A DNA stretch of 64,000 nucleotides from Alopecurus myosuroides (lineage: Eukaryota; Streptophyta; Magnoliopsida; Poales; Poaceae), in the NCBI GenBank assembly GCA_028641055.1, contig CM054057.1:404292814-404356813 (forward strand). Direction: 5' to 3'. Positions within the stretch are counted from its first letter, which is position 1, and the number at the start of each line of letters is the position of its first letter. The notes under the pieces are model-generated. The model did not search any database, was not told the origin of the DNA, and was given only the letters and a program-made list of their open reading frames with translations. A program made the translations under genes and the position numbers. Of the stretch, positions 23,201 to 33,643 are shown piece after piece.

Positions 23201-23790
23201 GCCCCGAGGGAAAAATCGCATTGGAAGTAGCTTTTCGGGAATCAAAGGACAATTATCGAGTTGAGTGGCTTACTTTCGAGGTGGTTAAGTTGCGTAGTCC
23301 TTATCACGCGCTATTCGGAAGGCCGGCTTATGCTAAATTCATGGCAAGGCCGTGTTATGTGTATCTACAGCTAAAAATCCCGGGTCCTAAGCAGACCATT
23401 ACCATACATGTAAATCGAGATATAGCAGCTGAATGCGATGAAGGAGACGCAGCAATGGCCGAGCAAGCCTGTAGAAAAGAGGAACTCAAGCATTACCGGT
23501 CTCAAGCAGGCCCGGAGGACAGAACCACATCAAAAAGGCCGAGCACTGAAGGCGAAAGAGCAAAGTCCAAGGCAGCACAAGATGCTAAGATGGTGGCTTT
23601 TATCAAGGATGATTCCTCCAAACAATCTGGCATAGGAGAAGAAATTGCACGGCCGCTCACAGCCAGCCGCGTTATGGAAACACCTCACCCGGGTTGGCTA
23701 GTAAACCCGGTACTCATCATGAAAAAGTCTAACAAATGGAGAATGTGTATCGGTCACGTCAGCCCGGGACCGGTTCCCAAGAAGAACTAA
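20221..23790 (+). pseudogene. gag-protease polyprotein of element C, with four stops
   Basis: One reading frame runs from 20221 to 23790 without a frameshift. It is interrupted only by in-frame stops at 20767, 21028, 21277 and 23110. Early parts are acidic and coiled-coil-like (EAERQ, RELDALETRLREE). The capsid domain spans about 21830-22400 (DPETWLSSYEMAMS, AAKLWFTNLPEGSIKSWEEL). A Gly/Asn/Pro-rich part and a cysteine/histidine segment (CPKHSRNGRPANHSLENC) follow. The protease has DGGSSINILY at about 23080 with a stop right after it, then RNase-H-free sequence that reaches the start of RT (HPGWLVNPVLIMKKSNKWRMCI) and breaks off. The stops may be suppressed or simply damage. Confidence 0.85.
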
Positions 23791-24855
23791 ACAATGTAAC
23801 GGGCAGCAGGTTTCAGACGCGCTCTTTTCCTACCCAGGGTACCTAAGGGGACTGGAAGGTTTTTAATGAGGCGGCCTGCTGATCCAAACTTTCTCGTATC
23901 AATAAAGAGATGGTTATCAAGTCCTATTTTGTTACGATCTTTACTTCGGATACAGGTAAGTAGTATCCATTGCTATCAATACATCAGTATCATCAAGTAT
24001 GTTGAATATATATAGGTCTTGGGGGCTGATTGCTTGAATAGCACAGCCACAAACCCAAAGACCCGGCCTTGATGCCTATGAGTTATAAGGGCCGATTACT
24101 CGCAAACGAGTACGGCTGCAATCTTATAACCGGACAAAGGAGCCTAATTTTCTTGACTTTTCTTACTTAAGCTCGATGTGACTCGCACTAAAGTGGCATG
24201 ATTTGCTCGCTTACGATTACAATCAGCCATGAAGCCCAATGGGACTTGTCTGACCCTGTTTTCGTATAGATGTAACAACATGGTATCCACGCGAAAGCCG
24301 GCTTACAGTACAAGATAGTCAAAAGGGTCATCTAAACCACAAGTTATGCAGAGTACAAGGCTAATAGCTGGAAACTCAACGTTTATCAAGCGTAACTTCA
24401 TTATCTATATGAAACAACTCCGGGTTTCGGCTTATCAACAACAAGTTTGTTCTCTTCGAAAAGACCATACACCATAGACTCGGAAATTCGGGCCTTGGGG
24501 ACTATGGGTTTCGAAACAGAATCAAGTTGTTTCGTCGATAATCTCGAAAGACCCCAATGTCCGAGTCGTGGGGACTTGGGGACTTAAAGAAAAGTCCACC
24601 TGTCAAAACTCACGATACTCGGAAATAAAGAGGGAAATAAAAAGAAATGAAAAGAAAGTTGGATATCAAGAATAAGTTCAAAAATAGACAAGTATCAAGT
24701 TCATCAAAAGGCCTAGAAAGGCACAAAGTGTATCACGGAATTAAAGTGCGTTACAAATTGCGACACCAGTATCAAGGGTGCACAGGCGCACCGTCAAAAG
24801 AATACTTGTTTTGAATAAAAGCATCAGATGATCGAAGTATTTTGATGGCATTTGC
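23791..24855. other. Non-coding middle region of element C
   Basis: It begins with what looks like the decayed end of pol (an aataaa signal at about 23901) and continues with repetitive phrases of the type cttggggactt. No frame of note. The missing RT, RNase H and integrase would have been at the left edge of this stretch. Confidence 0.6.
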
Positions 24856-27800
24856 CTATTCGGCTTCCTGAGTAGGGTCCACATCTTTGCCCTTGCCCTC
24901 CGGGTCTTGCTCCTGGACTTGCTCTTTAGCTCTCCCGGCATCATCACCCGGATTCTTCGCGTCAGGACGGACAGGCGGAAGGACAGCTGGTGTAGAGGTG
25001 GTTGGCTCTGATCCTAACTCGGCCTCTCTCTTCGCAGTTTCTTCCCTCTTCCTGGCCGAGTCAGCAGCCCATTTCTCCAAAATATCAAAGGGCGGGGGTG
25101 CGTCCTCCGTCACGATTTTGCCTTCAGCATCGTACGCACTCATAATTGTGTTCAGATCCATACTATCGGCCAAAGTGGTGGCCGAATGACGCACTGTGGA
25201 CTGTATGGCCTTGAAGTCCTTGGGTACAAACTTGGAGCTATCAGCTTTGAATTCTGGAAACCCGGATATTACCTTTGCCGGATCAAGCTTCGGAAAATAA
25301 GCCTTAGCCAGGGTAAAGGCCCGGGTCATACCAATCCGGCATGCCGAGCGTTTCCAGATTTCAATCCAGGCAGGCACGGTGGAGCAGGCTTGGATAAGAT
25401 TTTCTTCACCCGGATATACCTCAGTAGGCCACTTCACGGCGTCCAGTATAAACTTCGTGCCGGCAAAGAAAGTCCGGAGCACAGTCTTTAAAGTTTTAGC
25501 CTTTGCAATGGCATCCTCCTCTGGGGCCGCAAGGTTGGCACCTGCAGTTGAAACAAAGGAAGGACGTATCAGTAATCCCGAGTATCATGTAATAAAGTAA
25601 AGGCATGAAGTCAGTCGGCAGCAAAAACTTACTAAGCAAGATGCGATAGGTATCGGTAACCTGGTCCGATAATTTATTCAGTGCGGTTTGAGCAGTATTG
25701 TACTTCTTCTTGTATTTAGAAACATCCTTCTTCAAGGTTTCCACGTCAGCCTCAAGGGCTTCTCTCCACTTTACCTCGGCAAGAAGAAGTTGTTCGGTCT
25801 TGAGCAAAATTTCATCAGACCGGGTCATCTGTGCCTGTAAAGAACAAGGAGCACAAGTATCAGTCGGGTATCATGGCAAGCCGAATATTGCATAAAGTAC
25901 CGAGCACAACTTCAACAAAGTTATGCTCGGAACTTGGGGACTAAGTGTATACTGCGAGATATCAAGTGTTGTTACCTGGCGCTCTGCGGCCATGCGCTCT
26001 GGAATATTGCTCTCTGAGGTCTTCATAGTGAGGAGAGTGCTCATCAGCTGGTCAAAAGTATCATTACCCGTGTTAGAGGATCTGGGGTCTCGGAAACTCG
26101 GAGAAGGAGTTTTCTTCTTAGCGGGAGACGGCATCCGGGTCATCCGAATGTCGGAATCTGGTGCTCCTCCCCCCGCACCCAAAGTTGCAGCTTTTTCCTT
26201 CTCGCTTGCATGCGAGGCTATCGGATACCCGACTCCTTGACTGGCCGGGTTCATCGGTGACACTTGTCCTTCGCCGCCAGCTACGGCTGCTGTATTATCA
26301 GTCGGGTTCCCCTTACCCGGGTCATCGGTCTCCATATCCTCTTGGTCGCTAATAATGACCGTGGCCCTATAGATATTATGAGTGAGAAGTTAGTGTACAA
26401 CCAGGAAAGGGTGATGAAAATGGGATAGAACGTCAGGAAAGGAACTTTACCCGGGATTCACCGCAAAGTCCGAAGGGAATTCGCTGCTGGACCCGGACGA
26501 AACTGAAAAGTATCAAGCGAGATTTCGTAAGGGAATGGTTCAGGAAGATTGTTTCGTCCGAGAAAGGATAAGGTAAGTACCAGCGCGCCGAGCCGGAGAC
26601 AATGGAATACCCGGGTTAAGAGCACCATCACCCAGGTAATTTCGAGTCGCTCTGCGCTTGGTCATGGGCGACTCCTTCAAATATGGCCAGTGGAATAACG
26701 TCAAGTTAGCTCATGTATATCACCAAAGGAATACGAATTGAATACAAGGAGGCGATATGAAACCTTGAAGACGACCCCTCGGTGTTTTCTCTTAGATCCG
26801 ACTTTGATTGTCGGCTCCACTTCCTCCTCATCACTGGCGGATTCTACCTTGCCGTCAGTTTCTTCTTATTCGTCCTTGTCCTCTTGCTCTGGAAGTTATC
26901 AAGGTCACAGTTGGAAAATGAAGAACGGGACACGACGAACTCAAAGGAACTAAGTGAAGTTCGGAACGTACCTTCATCCGAGTTAGCGCCATCCTCTTGC
27001 TCCTCTGGATTTTCGGAGTTAGGAGGAGTTTCAATCTTCCAAAAATCATCATCGGCCTGAGATGAAGGCATAAGAGCAAGGGTTATCAGCTGTATCAAGT
27101 GGAAAGAATAAAGGTGAAAGTATGAAAGCCGAGTCTTTACCTTGGGGGGCGGGTTCTCACGCGTGAAGGGTTCTAACCCGGCTATATTCCGGATTACCTC
27201 CAACTTCTCTGTCAAGAAGCTCTTGATAGTCTTGTTGGTGTCTCCGGCTGCAAAGCTATGGGTGGAGTACCGGAGCGAGTCCGTGGTGTGTCCCGAATAC
27301 TCGCACATTAACTTAGTGCGGATGGAATTGGGTTGGATCCGGAAATCGACCCAAGTTTTCACCAGGTTAAGCCCAATGAGACCTTGGGCCGACAGAACAG
27401 AGATTTTGGCTAGTAAAGGCCGGATGGCCTCCCTGTCCGAGTCAGGGGCAAAGGCGTTGAAAGTCTCGGAGATATCGAGAAGGCCCTCCGAGTTACCCGG
27501 CAGTTTCTTTTGGCCGGGTGGGGAAGTGTCCCGGCAATAAAAGTATGAAAGCTGCCAATGTTTGACGTGGGAGTTGAGGGTAAGAGGTGGCATTAGAGAG
27601 TTCTTGCGGCGCTGGATAGAAACCCCGCCGCAAGCGAGAAGGGCCCCGTCACCGCTTTCGCGGCACGGTTTGCATTGGAAAAGCTCGACGAAAAGAGCCA
27701 AACTTGGCGAAGTGCACAAGTATGACTCGGAAAGGACGATGAAGTGGGAGATATTTAACACAGAGTTAGGCCCTATATCAAATATACGAAGGCCATAGTG

Positions 27801-28070
27801 GCTCAAAATGTCACGAAAGAAGGGGTGACCCGGAGGACGGAAGCCCCGGGTCACGTGCTCCACAAAAAATATTACCTCATCCTTTGCCGGTGTAGGCCGG
27901 GTCTCGTTACCCGGCACCCTCCACTGGATATCCTCTTGGGGGGGAAGAACCCCTAGCTCAACCAGTTCTTCTAACTTGGCCTTGGTGACCGTAGATCACG
28001 CCCAGTTGGCGGATATGGAGTTGGTGGTCTTGGCCTTGGTCGGCTGCTTTCCCTGTTTCTTGGGAGCCAT
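24856..28070 (-). CDS. Antisense multi-exon gypsy-type gene of element C
   Basis: The start at 28070 (MAPKKQGKQPTKAKT) follows an intron acceptor (tttgcag). Exon 1 runs to 27141 and carries the PF04195-type domain: EDIQWRVPG, HVTRGFRPPGHPFFRDIL, IGPNSVLNISHFI, GGVSIQRRKNS, LSYFYCRDTSPPG. One in-frame tga after SANWA is the only stop. Introns have GT and AG ends (27140-27057 is clear). Exon 2 (27056-26972) is acidic, a basic segment lies near 26800, and coiled-coil exons lie at about 26335-25870 and 25828-25640. The last exon (about 25541-24856) is intact and ends PTQEAE. Function unknown for the family. It is much better preserved than the same gene in element A. Confidence 0.75.
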
Positions 28071-28880
28071 GGGTTTGACCTGCAAAGCACAAGATAGAAG
28101 AGTGTGAGGAATAAGACTCGGAAACCGTGAGTTGGCCGAGTATCGGCGAGTGATATCGAGACAACATGGAAGTTGCATACTATCCGGGTATCAATCTGCA
28201 GAGTAAGGTTCAAACTATCCGGGTATCAAGCATCATAATAAAAGTTATGGAGGCCTATGCATTGAAAGAGCCTTTGAGGGCGATGGATGGTTGCACAGGT
28301 ACCTATTGCGAATAAAAAGAACCGGAAAAGGGAGGATTTTCCGGGTGACGGAGACAAGGGCGGAAAATTTGGGCGGCCCGAGCCCAGATTGGAGACTCCG
28401 TTTCTAGATTTGTGGTAAAATTAACGACTATGGGCGGTAGGAAAGCGAAATAAAGTCTATATCCAATTCATTGGATGAGCTGGAATGAATACGAGCAACC
28501 TAATTCGGCGTGACCAGGAAAAGGACCGGCGAGTTGACTTAGATCTAATCTGAAGAAAATCAAGAAATCGCGGAGGCCAGTTAATGGATGAGAGAGGCTT
28601 ACTGGAGGGGATTGCAGTGAAGCTCGACGGAGGCAAATGGCACAAGCCTGGTGCCCCTTTCGATTCCCGGCGGGCAGGTCGGGGGTCCGGCGGCGGATCT
28701 GGGCGGTGGTGCAGAGCGCACCGTGGCGGAGCGTAGCCGACGGCAGATAGGCTCCGGTGATGCGCGCGAGGTTTCCGTGGTGGCACTCTGTGAGCTAGAG
28801 CACTGAGGAAGAAAGGAAGAAGAATGGGGGGAAATGAGCTGTTGGGGTTAGGGTTACCCCTAAGAGCCAATTTATAATAG
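28071..28880 (-). promoter_or_regulatory. Promoter and 5' UTR of the antisense gene in C
   Basis: A minus-strand TATA-like box (ctattataaatt) lies at about 28870-28880. A GC-rich leader of about 250 bases follows. A donor (ccagtaagcc) near 28600 and the acceptor just before 28070 suggest a 5' UTR intron of about 520 bases. This would be an internal promoter independent of the LTR. Confidence 0.5.
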
Positions 28881-29246
28881 CGTGAGTGGATAAGCCCAGT
28901 TCAACGGGTGGGAGCTGGAAGTTACGGAGTAACGGCTATCTGTTTAAGTTTTGCGAGATACGCTTTAAATATTGGGCGAGGTATCCGGACAGAAATAGGA
29001 AGGAGATATTCTTCATAATATCAAGATCAATTATCGAGTAAAGTACAGGATCTTGACATTTTTATCAGGGCTTAGACCCGAAAAGCTAAGTGTTTGGAGA
29101 GAAGCCGGGTTACTATATGGCCACCATGGAGTTGGGCCTAGCTATTTATCAAAGCGCTTTAACCCGGCCTTCATGCATTTGTGCATCTGATGTTTTTGCA
29201 GGGAATAGCAAGCGCTTCAAGGAAGGATCCGTGAAGCCCAAGCTAT
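28881..29246. other. Spacer between antisense promoter and 3' LTR of C
   Basis: No gene seen. It contains a short plus-strand frame without known domains. Confidence 0.5.
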
Positions 29247-29258
29247 TCTGGGGACTAC
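29247..29258 (+). promoter_or_regulatory. Polypurine-tract region of element C
   Basis: ttctggggactac immediately precedes the 3' LTR. It corresponds to cttgggggctac in element A. Confidence 0.6.
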
Positions 29259-29734
29259 TGATGGAGGGATAATAACCTGGTAGGCCAACTCCAAGGTATA
29301 ACCCGGCCCAAAGGACGCTGCGCAAGATCCGGCTAAGGATAAAGAAACTTCTGGAAGGCCCAAGTTTGTAGGCCTCGTAACCCGGATTGTGGGTTACGGT
29401 AAAGGAAAGTTAGGGTTTGTATGGGGTGTCCGGGTAGGATTCAGGGTGCGCCTTGGAGGACAAGCCAGGGGGTACGGGTGCTTTATAAACCGACCCCTAG
29501 GATTAGTTGAGAGAGATCTAAGAGCCCTAGCAATATCGCTTGGTATCGAGCATCCAGTGTAACACGAGAGCTGAGTTAGTATCTTGAGATCGGAGACTCG
29601 GCGACTTGATTGCCGGCTACCAGATCGAGTTCCATCATGTTTTCCTCTGAGCTAAACCCTCTCCCAAACGCCTGTGTCGTCTTGCCCCAAGATCAGTTAC
29701 CCCCGGTAACGTCTGCCGTGATTATCCCACGACA
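29259..29734 (+). mobile_element. 3' LTR of element C
   Basis: 476 bp, ending GATTATCCCACGACA and followed by atagc. It is identical to the 5' LTR except for three substitutions and one extra t. Confidence 0.95.
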
Positions 29735-30742
29735 ATAGCTTCTTCCGCACTCACAACTTTAGTGATGAGAAAAAGGTAGCAACGACTTCTCTTGACTTTG
29801 AAGGTTATTCCCTCTTGTGGTGGGAACAAGTGAAATCCCAACGGATAGCCAACCACTTGCCTCCTATCAACACATGGAATTAGATGAGAGAAGTCATGCA
29901 TGCAAGATTTGTACCTCCTCACAACAAGCGAGATTTACTCAAGAAGCTACAAGAGCTCAAGCAAGGGTGAAAACGGTTGATGAGTACTATAAGGAAATCG
30001 AGATTCCATGACTAGACCAAATGTGACAGAACCTCAAGAACACACAATGACATGCTTGCTCAATGGTCTCACTCACCCCATCAAGAGAATTGTGGAGTTT
30101 CAACAATATGACAATCCTGTTGGCCTTGTCCATCAAGCCCTCAAGACCGAGCGCCAACTATTCGAGGATCTCAAGTATTCGAAGCAAAAGGCCTACTTCG
30201 CCTCTAAGTCTTCAACCTCAATGTTTTAGATGGATCAAGTATCTACACCAAGTGCCTCCAAAGGCAATCCAAGAGCTCCAAATGCAACAACAGAGTCTCA
30301 TCAACACTTCAAGAAACAAGTGCCTACCACCAACACAAGTGCTCCTCAAGTCAAGTCTAGCTCAATAACTTGCTTCAAATGTGGTGGTAATGGCCACAAA
30401 TCCTTCGAATGCTCCAACAAGATGATCATCATTTTCAACCAAGACGGTGAACGTGACTCAGTGAGTCAAGATGAGTACTATGTGATACACCAAATTTTTT
30501 CCAACCCCTTGGATGAAGAACAACTTGACGATGAAAGCATATATTGTGATGTGGATAAAAGCCCATCCTTGCTGGTTACAAGAGGGCTAACAACATCTCC
30601 ACAAGAAGGGAAAGAGCAACGGTGCAACCTCTTCCAAACAAGAGCTCGAATAAATGGAAAGTCTATCAAAGTCATCATTGATGGCCAAAGTTGCCATAAC
30701 CTTGCTGGAAAAGAGCTTTGTGACAAGTTTCATTTTCCATAA
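29735..30742 (+). pseudogene. gag and protease start of element B, 3' part
   Basis: After the duplicated atagc the capsid domain continues (FEGYSLLWWEQVKSQR, KKLQELKQG, VDEYYKEIEIP) with a stop at about 29882, a frameshift near 29968 and stops at 30009 and 30227. The next frame has HPIKRIVEFQQYDN and a perfect CCHC zinc knuckle (CFKCGGNGHKSFEC, 30371-30412). The protease active site appears as KVIIDGQSCHNL near 30680, where most relatives have DGGS, and a stop follows at 30740. Further protease-like sequence lies in other frames to about 30905. Confidence 0.82.
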
Positions 30743-30983
30743 AAAAGGCATCCTCATCCTTACCATGTTCAATGGTTAAGTGACTCTAACACATTCAAGA
30801 CAAAACATACGGTTAATGTCTCCTTCAATATTGGTCCTTACGGAGACACCATGGAGTGTGATGTAGTTCCAATGACCGTGTGCCATCTCCTACTTGGAAG
30901 ATCTTAGCAATATGATAAAGGTGCAATGCATGATGGTCACACCAATCAATACTCCTTGAAATGGAACGACAAGAATTTCTTGC
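30743..30983 (+). pseudogene. Protease C-terminal part of element B
   Basis: The sequence reads HPHPYHVQWLSDSN, then YGDTMECDVVPMTVCHLLLG, with a stop near 30906, then a bridge (NQYSLKWNDKNFLLRPMSLS). Compared with relatives the linker before reverse transcriptase is short, so a deletion is likely here. Confidence 0.65.
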
Positions 30984-32125
30984 TCCGTCCTATGTCTCTA
31001 AGCCAAATACTACCACCAGGTCTACCTCCTCTTCGAGGCATTGCGCACCGCATCGACCTCATACCGGGTGATCCTCTTCCCAACTGTGCTTCTTACCGCA
31101 CCAACCCCAAAGAGACCAAGGAAATCGATCGAAAAATACAAGAACTACTCGATAAAGGTTTTATTCGTGAGTCTCTTAGCCCTTGTGCCGTCCCGGTTAT
31201 CCTTGTGCCTAAACAAGATGATAATCTCCGTATGTCCATGGTTTGTCGTCCTATCAATGTTATCGTTGTTAGATATAGACACCCTATGCTAGACATGATG
31301 ACATGTTAGATGAACTTTGTGGTGCTACTATCTTTACAAAAATTGATCTTAAGAGTTGATACCATCAAATTCGCATGAGCATTGGTGCTGAATGGAAAAC
31401 TGCTTTCAAAACAAAAATTGGTTTCTATGAATGGATTTTCATGCCCTTTGGTCTTTTGAATTCTCCTTCAACATTCATGCTTCTTATGAATAAGGTTTTG
31501 AGAGTCTTTATTGGAAAAAAAATCGTGGCTTATTTTGACGACATCTTTATGTATAGCAAAACTTTGGAGAATCACCTTGAACATATTTGTCAAGTCTTGT
31601 TGGCTCTTCGGAAAGCAAAACTTTTTGCAAATCTTGACAGATGCAATTTGTGCGCCAACAAACTTTTTTCTTGGGCTTTGTGATTTCCTCGAAAGGAATT
31701 TAAGTCAATGAAAATAAAGTAGTGGGAATTAGAAATTGTCCTAACTCTACCCCCGTGTGGGTGAAATAAGACGTTTTCATGGTCTTGTCGGTTTCTATCG
31801 CCACTTTGTGAAGGATTTGTCAACAATTTATTGCCCTTTAAATGAGCTTACGAAAAAGAATGTATCGTTTGTTTGGGGTAATGTCCAACAAAGAGCTTTC
31901 GATACCCTCAAGAAATGTTTAACCGAAGCACCTTTGCTTGTTTTACCGGATTTTGAGAAAACCTTTGAGATTGAATGTGACACTAGTGGCATTGGTATTT
32001 GTGGCGTTCTTATGCAAAATGGATGTCACGTAGCTTATCATAGTGAGAAACTTGCTGGAGCTCAATTAAACTACCCCATCTATGACAAAGAGCTTTTTGC
32101 TTTGTTTAGAGTTTTAGAAGATTGA
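30984..32125 (+). pseudogene. Reverse transcriptase and RNase H of element B
   Basis: RT starts LPPGLPPLRGIAHRIDLIPG, with LLDKGFIRESLSPCAVPVIL and the catalytic YFDD at 31531-31542 (relatives have YFDDILIYSK). Stops occur near 31308 and 31356, and a frameshift near 31690. RNase H starts with [10 protein letters not shown] and [17 protein letters not shown] and runs to [11 protein letters not shown] with a stop at 32123. Soon after, the sequence jumps from WPKEFV to the end of the domain (VVADALSC), so about 100 residues of RNase H are deleted. The enzymes would copy the element's RNA; this copy is dead. Confidence 0.85.
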
Positions 32126-33449
32126 CAACACTACCTTTGGCCTAAAGAATTTGTTCTTATTTCACTTATATCACGAAATACAAAAAGGGTCAATAAAATG
32201 TAGTTGCAGATGCATTATCATGCATGGAATTCCTTCTTACACGTCTTGAGATACATGTGATTGGTCTAGATGAGATAAAAGACTTTTATTCTTCAGATGT
32301 TTTCTTTGATCCTATCTTTGCTAAGTGCTTGCCAAATAGAGATTTTGGATATTTCTACTTGCATAAAGGTTTCTTGTTTACGGCTAACAAACTATGCTTT
32401 CCCGAGTCCTCTCTTAATTTGTTGTTATTAAAGGAATCACATGAAGGAGGTCTCATGGGACACTTTGGCCAAGACAGGACTTATGCCATGCTCTCCATCC
32501 ACAACTATTGGCCTAAAATGAGGAACCATGTGGAACGTCTCGTAACAAGATGTCCAACATGTCTCCGAGCTAAGTCTACTTCCAACTCTCATGGTCTTTA
32601 TATGTCATTGCCTACACCACACCTTCCTTAGAGTTACATTAGAATGGATTTTGTGTTAGGACTCCCACGCACAAAAACAAGCATGGACTCTATCTTTGTA
32701 GTTGTTGATCGCTTTTCTAATATGGCTCATTTCATTCCATGCAATAAAACGGACGATGCTTCACATGTGGCAAACTTGTTTATAGGGAAAATGTTTGTTT
32801 ACATGGTGCGGCTAAGAAAATTGTTGCGGACCGAGACGTCAAGTTCACCTGCTATTTTTCAAAGACATTGATGGCCAAGCTAGGAGTGAAGCTCTTCTTT
32901 TCCACCACCTAACACCCGCAACCCGATGGACAAACCGAACTGGTGAAACGCGTGCTCTCTACACTCCTTGGCGCATTGATAAAGCCGAACCTCAAGAATA
33001 GGGAGGAATGCATCCCACATGACGAGTTCACCTACAATCGAGCCACTCATCAAGCCACAAAGCGAAGCCTATTTGAGATCGTCTATGGATTCAACCCCAA
33101 CACTATGCTTGACATCCTACCACTACCTCTTCGCGAAAAAGTTAACAAGAACTTCGACAAGCGCATCCACTACATCAAGAAACTTCATGAGATCACAAGA
33201 GCTACCCTTGAGAAGCATTACGAACACCATGGCATCAATATGAACAAGAACAAGAATCCCATGGTGTTTCAAGAAGGCGACATTGTTTGGCTACATCTTC
33301 GCAAAGACTGCTTTCCGCAAGAGCGCAACTCCAAGCTCAAGCCACGACGTGACGGTCTCTTCAAGATCCTAACGCGAATCAACGATAATGCATACAAGCT
33401 CGACGCCCCACAATCCAAGTATCTTGTGCAAAACTCCTTCAACGTGTGA
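32126..33449 (+). pseudogene. Integrase of element B
   Basis: The zinc-finger part is GGLMGHFGQDRTYAML with CPTCLRAKS. The core follows: [22 protein letters not shown] (first Asp), a short deletion or shift near 32810, SDRDVKF (second Asp), and HPQPDGQTE (Glu, about 32925). The C-terminal part has a GPY/F-like region (RDGLFKILTRINDNAYKLD). Stops at 32629, 32869 and 32910 and two frameshifts break it. No chromodomain could be pointed to with confidence. The closest remembered relatives are Reina/CRM-type chromoviruses. Confidence 0.85.
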
Positions 33450-33513
33450 GACCTATCTCCCTTCCATGGAAGTCCAAGTGATTATGTAGTCACGAGTCGA
33501 GGTCGACTTTTTT

Positions 33514-33528
33514 CAAAGGGGGGGCGGA
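33514..33528 (+). promoter_or_regulatory. Polypurine tract of element B
   Basis: aaagggggggcgga directly before the 3' LTR start TGATGCAGC. Confidence 0.85.
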
Positions 33529-33643
33529 TGATGCAGCTCAACCTATTCTACCAAGTCCTCCATCGACACCCATTGCTCCCATGACAAAATCACATGCAAA
33601 GGCAATGCAAGATAAGCTGAACTCAATCCTCTCTCTCTATGTC
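33529..33643 (+). mobile_element. 3' LTR of element B, first segment
   Basis: The first 115 bp of the LTR, matching 16484-16598. It is cut by solo LTR D with atgtc (33639-33643) as target duplication. Confidence 0.88.

Larger units (their letters stand above)
19703..29734 (+). mobile_element. Non-autonomous Gypsy element C (Tat-like)
   Basis: 10,032 bp with two LTRs (19703-20177, 29259-29734), a perfect atagc duplication, primer site and polypurine tract. The LTRs differ by three substitutions and one 1-bp indel. With a rate of 1.3e-8 per site per year this is about 0.24 million years. The sense strand encodes gag and protease and stops shortly into reverse transcriptase; the rest of RT, RNase H and integrase is absent. 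The antisense strand carries a multi-exon gene. Movement must have used enzymes supplied by another element. Confidence 0.93.
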
